Assembly (NCBI RefSeq): GCF_900188445.1
Contig: NZ_FZOR01000046.1
Location: 1 to 63,025, forward strand
Origin: Actinomadura meyerae
GTDB taxonomy: Bacteria > Actinomycetota > Actinomycetes > Streptosporangiales > Streptosporangiaceae
Direction of reading: 5' to 3'
DNA: 63,025 nt
In this document: piece after piece, positions 17,683 through 25,396 of the stretch
Layout: each line of letters opens with the position of its first letter
How positions within the stretch are numbered: the stretch's first letter is position 1
Notes under the pieces: generated by a model
Told to the model about the DNA's origin: nothing
The model's database searches: none
The model's input: only the letters and a program-made list of their open reading frames with translations
Translations under genes and position numbers: made by a program

Positions 17683-19367
17683 CCCGACGGCTCCGGATCC
17701 GCAGGCGTCCCCCGGGAGACCATCCCGGGGGACGTCTCCTTTTCTCCGGCCTTCTCCCCCGGCTTCTCCCCCGGCTTCTCCCCCGGCTTCTCCCCCGGCT
17801 TCTCCCCCGGCTTCTCCTCCGCGGCCTTCTCTCCGGCCGCGTCCGCGGGTCCGCCCGCGTCCCCGCCCGTCTCCTGGCCCGTCTCCTGGCCCGTCTCCTG
17901 GCCCGTCTCCTGGCCCGCGTCCTGCCCTGACGCTCCGGGGGCGGCCCCGGCCTCGGGGACGAGCGGGCGGCGGGCGAAGGCCAGTCCGGCGGCGAGCGCG
18001 GCGAACGGGATGGACGGCAGCACGTACCGGTAGTCGAAGTCGGCCGTCGCCGCCGGGACGACCAGCAGCGCCAGCGCCGTGCCGAAGGGCAGCAGGACGG
18101 CGCCGCCGAGCCGCCGGACCCGCAGCAGGACCCCGATCAGCCCGATCGCCATCAGTGCGCCGAGCACGGGGCCGCGCGTGTAGTACCGGTCCTGGTAGTC
18201 GCGCATCCAGTCGCTGTACGGGCCGACCACGCGCGCCTGGGCGGTGTCGCCCCCGTAGGGGTAGGCGACCAGGGCGTCCCAGTCGCGGAGCGACGCGCCC
18301 ACCGGGAACTCGTACTCCTCGACCGTGCCCGGGGTCGGGTATTCGTGCCGCTCCCATTCGAACGCGCGGAACGTGTCCCGCAGGACGGTACCGAGGTAGT
18401 CGCCGGGCTGCTCGGTGATGGCCTCCTTGGCGAACTCGCCGGCCAGCTCGTTGGCCCGCGGGTCGCGGATCCCGTCGGGGTACTGGAGGAAGGGCGAGTC
18501 GTCGCCCCACAGCGCGGTGAAGGCCGGGGCGATGTCCTCGTTCGGCGGCAGGTGGTCGCGGCAGAAGGCGGCGACCTCCGGGTCCGGCTTCATGACGGTG
18601 CAGTCGGCGAAGTCGGCGGTGCGGCCGTACAGCCAGACGTTGCTGGTGTTCGTCATGGTGAACTCGCCGTGGACGGCGTTGAACCAGGACATGTAGGCCA
18701 CGACCGGGATCGCCGCCGCCGCCACCGCCGCCGTGACGGCGCGCCACCCGGCCCGCCGCACCAGCATGCAGAACAGCACGACCAGCAGCATCGGCAGCCC
18801 CACCGAGCGGACGAGCGCGCCGCAGGCGACGAGCAGCCCGGCCAGCGCGCCCGTCCACCAGCGCATCCGCACCCGCCACAGGACGACCGCGACGGCGGCG
18901 AACAGCAGGAACGTGAACAGCCCGTCCGCCATCACCAGGTGTTCGAGCTGGATCTGGTAGGCGTCGTACAGGACCGGCACGGTGACGAGGGCCGCGACGA
19001 TGCCGGCCGGCCACCGCACCCGCCGCGCGCCCGCGCGGACGGCCCGCCACACCAGGACGTAGACCAGCACGCCGGTGAGGAGGCCGAGCAGGTGCTGCGT
19101 CCACAGCACGACCGTGAAGCTGTGGAAGGGGCCCAGCGCCCACAGGAAGATCGAGTACCCGCTCGGCCGGAGCACCGAGGGCTCCAGGTGGAGCGCGCCT
19201 TCCAGATAGGAGTGCGAGTCTCCGAACCACAGCGGGGACGGGTACCCCTTCATCGTGACCCAGCGGACCGCGAACGCGCCCGCGAGGAGGATCAGGAAGA
19301 GGCCGTGGGTGAGGAGTGCTCCTCCGGCGGCTCGCACCAGCACGGGCAATTTCGGACGCTGTCCCAT
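17670..19367 (-). CDS. Polytopic membrane protein, GT39/ArnT-like, with EKPG/GQET C-terminal repeats
   Basis: The 565-residue protein has about 11 membrane helices and a first external loop YPSPLWFGDSHSYLEGAL with Asp and His, as in GT-C transferases that use polyprenyl-phosphate sugars. A large external loop (VHGEFTMTNTSNVWLYGR onward) lies mid-protein. After the last helix (FAALAAGLAFARRPL) comes a low-complexity tail of four GQET repeats and several EKPG repeats. ATG 19367 is chosen because GGGGAG lies 4 nt upstream; an earlier in-frame ATG at 19454 has none. Its 3' end overlaps paralogue 1 by 13 bp and contains that gene's probable terminator. Confidence 0.7.
   Translation of the reverse strand: MGQRPKLPVLVRAAGGALLTHGLFLILLAGAFAVRWVTMKGYPSPLWFGDSHSYLEGALHLEPSVLRPSGYSIFLWALGPFHSFTVVLWTQHLLGLLTGVLVYVLVWRAVRAGARRVRWPAGIVAALVTVPVLYDAYQIQLEHLVMADGLFTFLLFAAVAVVLWRVRMRWWTGALAGLLVACGALVRSVGLPMLLVVLFCMLVRRAGWRAVTAAVAAAAIPVVAYMSWFNAVHGEFTMTNTSNVWLYGRTADFADCTVMKPDPEVAAFCRDHLPPNEDIAPAFTALWGDDSPFLQYPDGIRDPRANELAGEFAKEAITEQPGDYLGTVLRDTFRAFEWERHEYPTPGTVEEYEFPVGASLRDWDALVAYPYGGDTAQARVVGPYSDWMRDYQDRYYTRGPVLGALMAIGLIGVLLRVRRLGGAVLLPFGTALALLVVPAATADFDYRYVLPSIPFAALAAGLAFARRPLVPEAGAAPGASGQDAGQETGQETGQETGQETGGDAGGPADAAGEKAAEEKPGEKPGEKPGEKPGEKPGEKAGEKETSPGMVSRGTPADPEPSGQAC
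17707..17743 (+). terminator. Rho-independent-type terminator inside the convergent gene's 3' end
   Basis: GTCCCCCGGGA-GACCA-TCCCGGGGGAC (17707-17733) forms an 11-bp perfect stem, followed by GTCTCCTTTT. It serves the plus-strand CDP-alcohol phosphotransferase gene that ends at 17682. On the minus strand the same bases encode the last residues (SPGMVSRGTPA) of the membrane protein. Confidence 0.8.
17749..17916. repeat. Two 12-bp coding minisatellites
   Basis: GGCTTCTCCCCC-type units run from about 17749 to 17820 (about six copies, encoding EKPG on the minus strand). GTCTCCTGGCCC is repeated exactly four times from 17869 to 17916 (encoding GQET). Both lie in the cytosolic or external tail of the membrane protein. 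Confidence 0.85.
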
Positions 19368-19530
19368 CGTCTCCCCGCCAGGGTGGCCTTGCGGCACCAC
19401 GTTATGCCAACGGCCCGGACGACCATGCCCGGTCCGGTAAATCACCTCATGCATGGACGGGCACCGACTGCGCGGCGGCCCGTCCGGCCTTTCGCCCGGC
19501 TGACGCCGCCCGGCCTCGCGCCGGGCCGCG

Positions 19531-20682
19531 TCAGCCCTTCGCGGCCACGAGTTCGGCGAAGAGCCGCTCCCACTGGTCGCCGATGACGTCCGGGCCGTAC
19601 CGCGCCGCCGTCTTGCGCGCCCCGGCGGCGAGCCCGGCGCGCAGGCCGGCGTCCTCGATCACGCGGATCAGGCCGTCCGCGAGCGCGCCGGTGTCGCCGG
19701 TCGGGACCAGCAGGCCGTCCTCGCCGTGCGTCAGGATCTCGCGCGGCCCCACCGGGCAGTCGAAGCTCACCGCGGGCAGGCCGCAGTTCAGCGCCTCCAG
19801 CAGCACCATCCCGAACCCCTCCGACCGCGAGCTCATCGCGAAGACCGACGCCTTGGCGAGCGCCTCGTCCAGCTCGCTGGTCGGGCCCATCATGAAGACG
19901 TGGTTGTAGAGGTGCATGTCCAGGACCATTTTGCGGAGCCGCTCCTCCTCCGGGCCGCTGCCGTAGATGCGCAGCGTCCAGTCGGGGTGCCGCTCGGCGA
20001 CGGCCGCGAACGCGCGGATCATGTGGTCGAAGCCCTTGGCGCGGTCGAGCCGCCCGGCCGAGACCACCACCTTGCGGCTCAGGTCGGACTGCGGGACGTC
20101 CAGCGAGTGCAGCGCGTTCGGGATCCGCTCGACGCGCCCCATGCCGGGGAACGCCTCGGCGTAGGAGGCGTGGTCGGCGGCCGTGAGGGTGACCAGCGCG
20201 TCGAAGTCGGGGTAGGCGGCGTCGATGGCGGCCCGCCACTCCGGGTTGTGCCAGGACAGGTGCGCGTGCTCCTGGACGACCCGCACCAGCCGGGGGTCGC
20301 TGAAGTGCTTGGCGATCAGCGTGATCGTCGGGCGGGTGCAGACGAGGATGCCGTCGTGGACGCCCCGCAGGTACTCGATGAGGGCGTTGACGCGGGCGCG
20401 GCTCTCGGCCGTCGCCGACATCTTCCCCGGGAAGAGGGAGTGCCAGGAGGTGTCCTCGGCGGCGGGGTCCGGCGGCGTGTGGTCGGTCCCGGGGCGCCCG
20501 TCCACGAGGGGCGTCAGCCGCACCCGCGGATCGAGGTGGAACGGGACGTTGTCATGGGACCGCCACATGGTGACGATGTCGACCTCGTGGCCGCGCTCCA
20601 CCATCGTGTTGGCCTGGGTGAAGACCGTGCGGACCGTTCCGCCGACCCCGTGGGCGTTGTAGAGCAGGTAGATGATGCGCAA
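19531..20682 (-). CDS. Glycosyltransferase family 4
   Basis: This 383-residue GT-B protein starts with LRIIYLLYNAHGVGGTVRTV, the acceptor-domain glycine loop. The donor domain has VVSAGRLDRAKGFDHMIRAF and the E-x7-E motif SRSEGFGMVLLEALNCG, followed by CPVGPREIL, as in poly(glycerol-phosphate) alpha-glucosyltransferase (TagE/TarM)-like enzymes. It may therefore decorate a teichoic polymer. The start is TTG, 8 nt after the preceding stop, with GAGGGGA as ribosome site. It is coupled to the 175-residue beta-rich protein upstream. Confidence 0.82.
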   Translation of the reverse strand: MRIIYLLYNAHGVGGTVRTVFTQANTMVERGHEVDIVTMWRSHDNVPFHLDPRVRLTPLVDGRPGTDHTPPDPAAEDTSWHSLFPGKMSATAESRARVNALIEYLRGVHDGILVCTRPTITLIAKHFSDPRLVRVVQEHAHLSWHNPEWRAAIDAAYPDFDALVTLTAADHASYAEAFPGMGRVERIPNALHSLDVPQSDLSRKVVVSAGRLDRAKGFDHMIRAFAAVAERHPDWTLRIYGSGPEEERLRKMVLDMHLYNHVFMMGPTSELDEALAKASVFAMSSRSEGFGMVLLEALNCGLPAVSFDCPVGPREILTHGEDGLLVPTGDTGALADGLIRVIEDAGLRAGLAAGARKTAARYGPDVIGDQWERLFAELVAAKG

Positions 20683-20690
20683 GGGTCCCC

Positions 20691-21218
20691 TCACCGCTCC
20701 TTCTGGTCGCGCCGTGCGCAGCGGATGGCCAGGTGGTCGCCGTCGGTGTAGTAGGGGCGGACGGCGACCTTCGCGGACCCCTCGACGGTCTGCTGAGGGA
20801 AGGTGACGATGTGCTTCTTGCCCGGCATGTCGTCGAGGTGGCGGCCCAGCCGGAGCCGGACGTCCCGCTCGTCGGCCACCGTGACGAGGTAGAGGTCCCA
20901 CAGCTGCTTCGGCGGGGCGTCGCGCGGGGCGAACACGCTGAGCGGGATCTCCACTTCGAAGCCGCCGCCGTCGGTCGCCGCCGGGAGCGTCAGGACCGAG
21001 GGGGACGGCGCGGACGGCGCCTTCCGCGTGACCTTCGCGCGGGCCTTGGCCAGCACCCGCCGGCCCAGCGAGGGGCGGGCGGCGTCCCGCTGCGGCCGGG
21101 ACGCGAGCCGCAGCCGCCACCGGGCGCCCTGCGCCGCGGACGGCGGCTCGACGACCTCACCCTTGATCAGAATGCGGCCGTCCCGGGGCCACACTTCGGA
21201 GATCTCCGCATGCGCCAT
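20691..21218 (-). CDS. Stand-alone beta-rich accessory protein of the polymer glycosyltransferases
   Basis: The 175-residue protein has no catalytic motif. It begins AEISEVWPRDGRILIKGEVVE and contains KQLWDLYLVTVADE and VRPYYTDGDHLAIRC. The same V-x-W...L-x-I-x-G opening and WDLYV signature occur in the middle of the 1166-residue fusion and in the C-terminal half of the 649-residue GT2 at 21428, so this appears to be a free version of that beta-sandwich module. It may bind polymer or support complex assembly. It ends 8 bp before the GT4 gene. Confidence 0.55.
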   Translation of the reverse strand: MAHAEISEVWPRDGRILIKGEVVEPPSAAQGARWRLRLASRPQRDAARPSLGRRVLAKARAKVTRKAPSAPSPSVLTLPAATDGGGFEVEIPLSVFAPRDAPPKQLWDLYLVTVADERDVRLRLGRHLDDMPGKKHIVTFPQQTVEGSAKVAVRPYYTDGDHLAIRCARRDQKER

Positions 21219-21427
21219 GGTCCCGCCCCCTTTCGCCGACTCCGCGCGAGCCCGCGACCGCGCGACCCCGGGGCCGCACCGCCGCGCCGGCGAACCGAGG
21301 CGGCCGAAGGCCCGGGATCAAGATCCTAATCCCCAGGGCTCGCCATAAATGACAAGTCGCTGCAAAATACCGCAGTCCGGGTACTGGGTGGCATTTCGCG
21401 AGTTTCGCGCGGGTTCGGAACGGGGGC

Positions 21428-23377
21428 TCAGCGCGCCCGGAAACGCCGCACCATGCGGCGGGACCGGGACACCACGCCGGTCTGCGCGACCCGCACGGCC
21501 AGGGCGCCGCGCTTGGTCCGGTAGGGCATCGCCTCGCGGCGGAACCAGGCCGCGGCCGGCAGGTCGCCGTCCGGGCACGGCGGCCGGCCGCGCACCGTCC
21601 GGCCGTCGAGGGTGATCTCCAGCCGGGGGTCGAAGCGGCCGGGCGGGCAGTCGGCCAGGTCGAACTCCGCCGTCAGCACGAGTGCCCCGTAGCGGACCTG
21701 GCAGTCCGCGGTGCCGGCGCGGGCGGCGCCCCCGTCGCGGGGCACCAGCTCGGCGGCCGCCTGGACGGGATGGCCCGCGGGCAGGGCGCTCGGCACCTGG
21801 ACGCGGACGCGCAGCCGGGCCCGCTCGTCCCAGGCCACCTCGTCCACCGCGCCGAGCCTGCCGAGGCCGGCCTCCGTGACCGCGAGCTCAAGGCCCCGCC
21901 GCCCCGCCCCGAGCCGGGGCTGGACGGCCAGCGCCCCGCGAGTGAGCCTGGTGCCGGGCGGCTCCATGTCACCGGCGGCGGTGAGCCGCTTCACCTTCAC
22001 GAGGTCGTGCACCCGCACCTCGACCTCCGCCGACCAGGTCCCGGGGCCGACCGGCGAGCCGGGGCCGAACTCGACGTGGGCGCGGAACGCGCCCTCCTCC
22101 CCGCCGCCGCGCCGGGCCGCCGGGACGCGGTGGACGGTCCCGTCCGGGTCGCGCAGGAGGAGGCTCACCCGGTGCTCCGCCGTCTCGACGCCCGCGATCC
22201 CCGCCACGCCGTCCACGCGCAGCCGGTCGCGCTCCCAGGCGACGCCGGTCAGCTCCGACCGGACGCCGATCCGCTCGGTGATGTCGTAGCAGGAGTCGGG
22301 GATGCCGGCGGACGGGTCGCGGAACCGGGGGAAGGCCATGTAGGCGCGGTCGCCGTCGACCACGGTGGCGGGCCGGACCCCGTCGATCCAGGTCGGGACG
22401 ACCTCCTCCAGGACGTCGTCGAGGTCGGCGCGCAGGCAGTGGGCGATCAGCCGGGTCCGCGGGCCGAACTCGGCGGCGACGCCGTCGGTGTACCAGGAGT
22501 CGACGAGCTTGCGGCCCCACAGGCGGGTGAACGCCTTCTCCTCCTCGGACGCCGCCAGGTACCGGGCGCCGAACCGGTTGAACACCTCGAACCGGAAATG
22601 GCGGAACATCAGGCGGTCGCGCAGCGGCCCGGCCTCCACCCGGCTCGCCACCATCGACATCACGTCCGCGATCACGGGGAAGTACTGCTCGGCGGGGGCG
22701 CCGCCCGACTGGAGGCTGCTCGTCCCGTCCTCGCGGTCGACCCAGTAGTAGCAGTCATAGGAGGCCAGGACGGAGATGCCCGCAGCCTCGAAGTAGGCCC
22801 GCGAGGTGAAGGGCTGGTCCTCGTGCGAGGACAGGCCCTCGACGAAGCGCAGCCCGTGCTCGATCAGGAACGAGCGGCGGAACAGCTTGAGCGGCGACAG
22901 GGTGTCGTAGACGAACGGGCTCTCGGCGAGGGTCGTCCGCGGGACGTCGCGCGGGAACACCGGCGGCCTGCGGCCGATGCCCACGCACTGGCCCACCACC
23001 ACGTCGGTGCCGTTGTCGTCGGCGAGCGCGCACATCCGCTCCAGCGCCTCGGGGCCGAGGTAGTCGTCGGCGTCCAGGAAGAAGACGTACTCCCCCGCCG
23101 CCTCCTCGATGCCCCGGTTGCGCGGCGCCCCCGGGCCGCCGGAGTTCTCCTGGTGCAGCACCGTGAAGCGCGGCCGCTGCCCGGCCATCCGCCGCAGTTC
23201 GTCCAGGCCGCCGTCGGTGGACCCGTCGTCCACGGCGATGATCTCGATGTCGGCCGCGGGCAGGGACTGCTCGAAAACCGAGGTGAAGGTCCGCTCCAGC
23301 GACGCCCGGCAGTTGTAGACCGGGACCACCACGGACACTTTCGGACGATCTTCCATTGCCTCCCCCGACACGTTCAT
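21428..23377 (-). CDS. GT2 glycosyltransferase with C-terminal beta-sandwich domains (TarP/TarS-like layout)
   Basis: The 649-residue protein starts with a GT-A domain (KVSVVVPVYNCRASLERTF, VDDGSTDGG, the DxD motif FLDADDYLGP near residue 95, and the base-region SHEDQPFTSRAYF). A linker to about residue 370 follows, then several beta-rich modules (LTGVAWERDRLRVDGVAGI and later). This layout recalls wall-teichoic-acid glycosyltransferases such as TarS. It should glycosylate a polyol-phosphate polymer or lipid-linked intermediate. ATG 23377 is used; ATG 23356 (MEDRPKVSV) is an alternative. It is divergent from paralogue 2 at 23642. Confidence 0.83.
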   Translation of the reverse strand: MNVSGEAMEDRPKVSVVVPVYNCRASLERTFTSVFEQSLPAADIEIIAVDDGSTDGGLDELRRMAGQRPRFTVLHQENSGGPGAPRNRGIEEAAGEYVFFLDADDYLGPEALERMCALADDNGTDVVVGQCVGIGRRPPVFPRDVPRTTLAESPFVYDTLSPLKLFRRSFLIEHGLRFVEGLSSHEDQPFTSRAYFEAAGISVLASYDCYYWVDREDGTSSLQSGGAPAEQYFPVIADVMSMVASRVEAGPLRDRLMFRHFRFEVFNRFGARYLAASEEEKAFTRLWGRKLVDSWYTDGVAAEFGPRTRLIAHCLRADLDDVLEEVVPTWIDGVRPATVVDGDRAYMAFPRFRDPSAGIPDSCYDITERIGVRSELTGVAWERDRLRVDGVAGIAGVETAEHRVSLLLRDPDGTVHRVPAARRGGGEEGAFRAHVEFGPGSPVGPGTWSAEVEVRVHDLVKVKRLTAAGDMEPPGTRLTRGALAVQPRLGAGRRGLELAVTEAGLGRLGAVDEVAWDERARLRVRVQVPSALPAGHPVQAAAELVPRDGGAARAGTADCQVRYGALVLTAEFDLADCPPGRFDPRLEITLDGRTVRGRPPCPDGDLPAAAWFRREAMPYRTKRGALAVRVAQTGVVSRSRRMVRRFRAR

Positions 23378-23641
23378 TCCGGGAGCGCGCTCGCCGTCGC
23401 CGCCCGCGTCCGGGCACGGCCCGGGGCGCGGCGCCTCCCCCCAGGAACCCTACCGAAGCCCTAGGACCCGCGAGTTCACCGTGAACGCGCGAATTGTCAC
23501 CTTATTGAGTGTTATGCCACGCCATTTGTCGGCAATTATTCGCCGGGGTGACGGGCGCACGCTACAGCCGATCGGGCACGCCGCGCATTGGAACGGCGAC
23601 ACCGGGGATACCGATCCGGGATCGGAAAGGACGGCTCTGCA

Positions 23642-24118
23642 ATGGCGGACTTCACGCTCGACGACGTCCGGCAACGGACGTACAAAGCGCGTGACGCATG
23701 GTGGACGGTCCTGCTGGTCGACCCCCTCGCCTCCCGGCTGGTCAAATTCACCGCCAACCGGACACGCATCACCCCCAACCAGCTCACCGTCGGAGCACTC
23801 ATCCTCGGCCTGGCAGCCGGCGCCTGCTTCGCCGCCGCCACCCCCCTCTACCTCGCCATCGGCGCCCTGCTCTACCACCTGTCCTTCACCCTCGACTGCA
23901 TGGACGGCAAGATCGCCCGCCTCAAGGGCACCGGCTCGGTCTTCGGCGCCTGGCTCGACTACATCTTCGACCGCATCCGCGTCCTCGCCTGCGCCATCAC
24001 CCTCATGGCCGGCCAATACCACCACACCGGCAACACCGCCTACATCTGGACCGCACTCGCCGTCGTCTTCCTCGACATGCTCCGCTACATGGACGCCCTC
24101 GAGATCTACAAGGTCCGC
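23642..24118 (+). repeat. 477-bp direct repeat, copy 2
   Basis: Identical at every base to 16678-17154, about 7 kb away in the same orientation. Confidence 0.95.
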
Positions 24119-24775
24119 GACCGGATGCGCACCGAACTCGCGGCGGCCCGCGCCGAGCGGGCTGCCCTCCATGCCGTCCGGACGACACGCGAAGAGAAGG
24201 GGCGCGAGGAGAGCGTGGGCCAGGAGGACCTGGGCGCGGAGGACGTGGCGGCTGAAGAGCCAGACGCAGAGGAACTGGGCGCGGAGGATCTGGCGGCGGA
24301 GGGCCTGGACGCGGAGGAGCATCTGGACGCGGAGCGCCTCGCGGACGGCTCCGATGCGCGGGTCGGCGTGGCGGAGCCCTCCGCCGAGGCCCGGCTCCAC
24401 CGCGACTTCGCCCGGCGCTTCCCCTGGTACGCGGGCGCCCGCGACCGGCTGCGGCGGGCGCGCGTCCGGCCGCACCTCGTCAGCGGCATCGAGTTCCAGA
24501 TGGCGATCTTCATCATCGGGCCGCTCGCCGCCGCGTTCGCGCCGGGCGCGCTGATCCCGGTGGTGGCCGCGGCCGGCGCCGCGCTGCTCGCCTTCGAGCT
24601 GGTGATCGTCTACAAGTTCCGGCTGGCGGCCGGCGCCTACGGACGGGAACTCGCCCGGCTGCGGGCGGCGGGCGGCACCGCGGACGGCACGGGCGGCACC
24701 GCGCGGAGCCCGGGCGGCGGCGCCGGGCCGGCCGGCGTGCCGCCGCCCGGCACGTCCGTGGGCGGTACCGCCTGA
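23642..24775 (+). CDS. CDP-alcohol phosphatidyltransferase family protein, paralogue 2
   Basis: The 377-residue membrane enzyme has the same first 159 residues as paralogue 1, including the full motif at Asp85-Asp110. After KVR the two differ: here an acidic low-complexity insert of about 90 residues (repeats such as AEDVAAEEPDAEELGAEDLA) precedes PWYAGARDRLRRARVRPHLV and the last helices. It ends in a Gly/Ala/Pro-rich tail. The second half is clearly homologous to paralogue 1 but diverged, so the identity of the first half is not simple recent duplication of the whole gene. ATG 23642 matches the start of paralogue 1. A hairpin spans its stop codon. Confidence 0.85.
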   Translation: MADFTLDDVRQRTYKARDAWWTVLLVDPLASRLVKFTANRTRITPNQLTVGALILGLAAGACFAAATPLYLAIGALLYHLSFTLDCMDGKIARLKGTGSVFGAWLDYIFDRIRVLACAITLMAGQYHHTGNTAYIWTALAVVFLDMLRYMDALEIYKVRDRMRTELAAARAERAALHAVRTTREEKGREESVGQEDLGAEDVAAEEPDAEELGAEDLAAEGLDAEEHLDAERLADGSDARVGVAEPSAEARLHRDFARRFPWYAGARDRLRRARVRPHLVSGIEFQMAIFIIGPLAAAFAPGALIPVVAAAGAALLAFELVIVYKFRLAAGAYGRELARLRAAGGTADGTGGTARSPGGGAGPAGVPPPGTSVGGTA

Positions 24776-24790
24776 CCGGCGGTACCGCCC
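24760..24790 (+). terminator. Hairpin spanning the stop codon
   Basis: GGGCGGTACCGCC (24760-24772) and GGCGGTACCGCCC (24778-24790) form a perfect 13-bp stem. The 5-nt loop TGACC contains the TGA stop of paralogue 2. Each arm is itself a GGTACC-centred palindrome. Probable terminator; a role in stop-codon context is speculation. Confidence 0.6.
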
Positions 24791-24816
24791 GCGGGACGGC
24801 GTTCAGGGGACGGCGT

Positions 24817-25239
24817 TCAGACGCGCCAGGCGAGCGCCTTGGCGTTCCCTCCGACGAGCCGCCCGGTCTCGGTGCCGTGCTGGACGACCTGGAACCGGAC
24901 CCGCCGGCCCGAGCTCACCGTGTCCGCCGGCAGCGAGTAGTTGATGTAGGTGCTGCCGTCGGCGGCCACGTACTCGGCGATGGGCCCGTTCTCCTCGTCG
25001 CCGTCGGAGTCGGCGCGCTCGATCGCGCGCGCCTGGACCCGGGTGCCCGGCGGGACGCCCTCGATCCGCACGTTGGCATTGAGGGTGTACCGCGCCGGGC
25101 CCTCGACCACGGACGGCCCGCCCTCGTTGCGGTGGTGGTGGGCGGAGTCGGAGTACTCGTAGTCCCACCTGACCGTGACCCACGTGCCCGGTGGCAGGTT
25201 CTGCGCGTCCTTGACCCCGACGCTGACGTAATCCGGCAT
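24817..25239 (-). CDS. Hypothetical 140-residue protein
   Basis: The product starts MPDYVSVGVKDAQNLPPGTW and has no signal peptide, membrane segment or known catalytic motif. The pattern of alternating hydrophobic residues (VTVRWDYEYSD, RYTLNANVRIEGVPPGTRVQ, RVRFQVVQHGT) suggests a small all-beta domain. GAGGAGG lies immediately upstream of the ATG, so it is well expressed in principle. It follows the secreted phospholipase-D-like gene on the same strand after about 157 bp. Function unknown. Confidence 0.6.
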   Translation of the reverse strand: MPDYVSVGVKDAQNLPPGTWVTVRWDYEYSDSAHHHRNEGGPSVVEGPARYTLNANVRIEGVPPGTRVQARAIERADSDGDEENGPIAEYVAADGSTYINYSLPADTVSSGRRVRFQVVQHGTETGRLVGGNAKALAWRV

Positions 25240-25396
25240 GTCGTCCTCCTCGTCGCTGCGGTCCGGTCCTCGGCGCTCACACCGGAGCAGGGCACGACCC
25301 TACGGCGTTCGGATGGCCCGCCGCTGCCCCGTCGGCGAGAAGACCGAAGGAACCGCAGGTGAGAAGGGTGTAGCCGGAGGCGGGAGCCGCGGCCGG

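Noticed and set aside
21219..21427. A promoter with TTGTCA and TAGGAT boxes on the minus strand
   Set aside because: The spacing is 21 bp, too long for a normal sigma-70-type promoter, so I do not list it as a feature.
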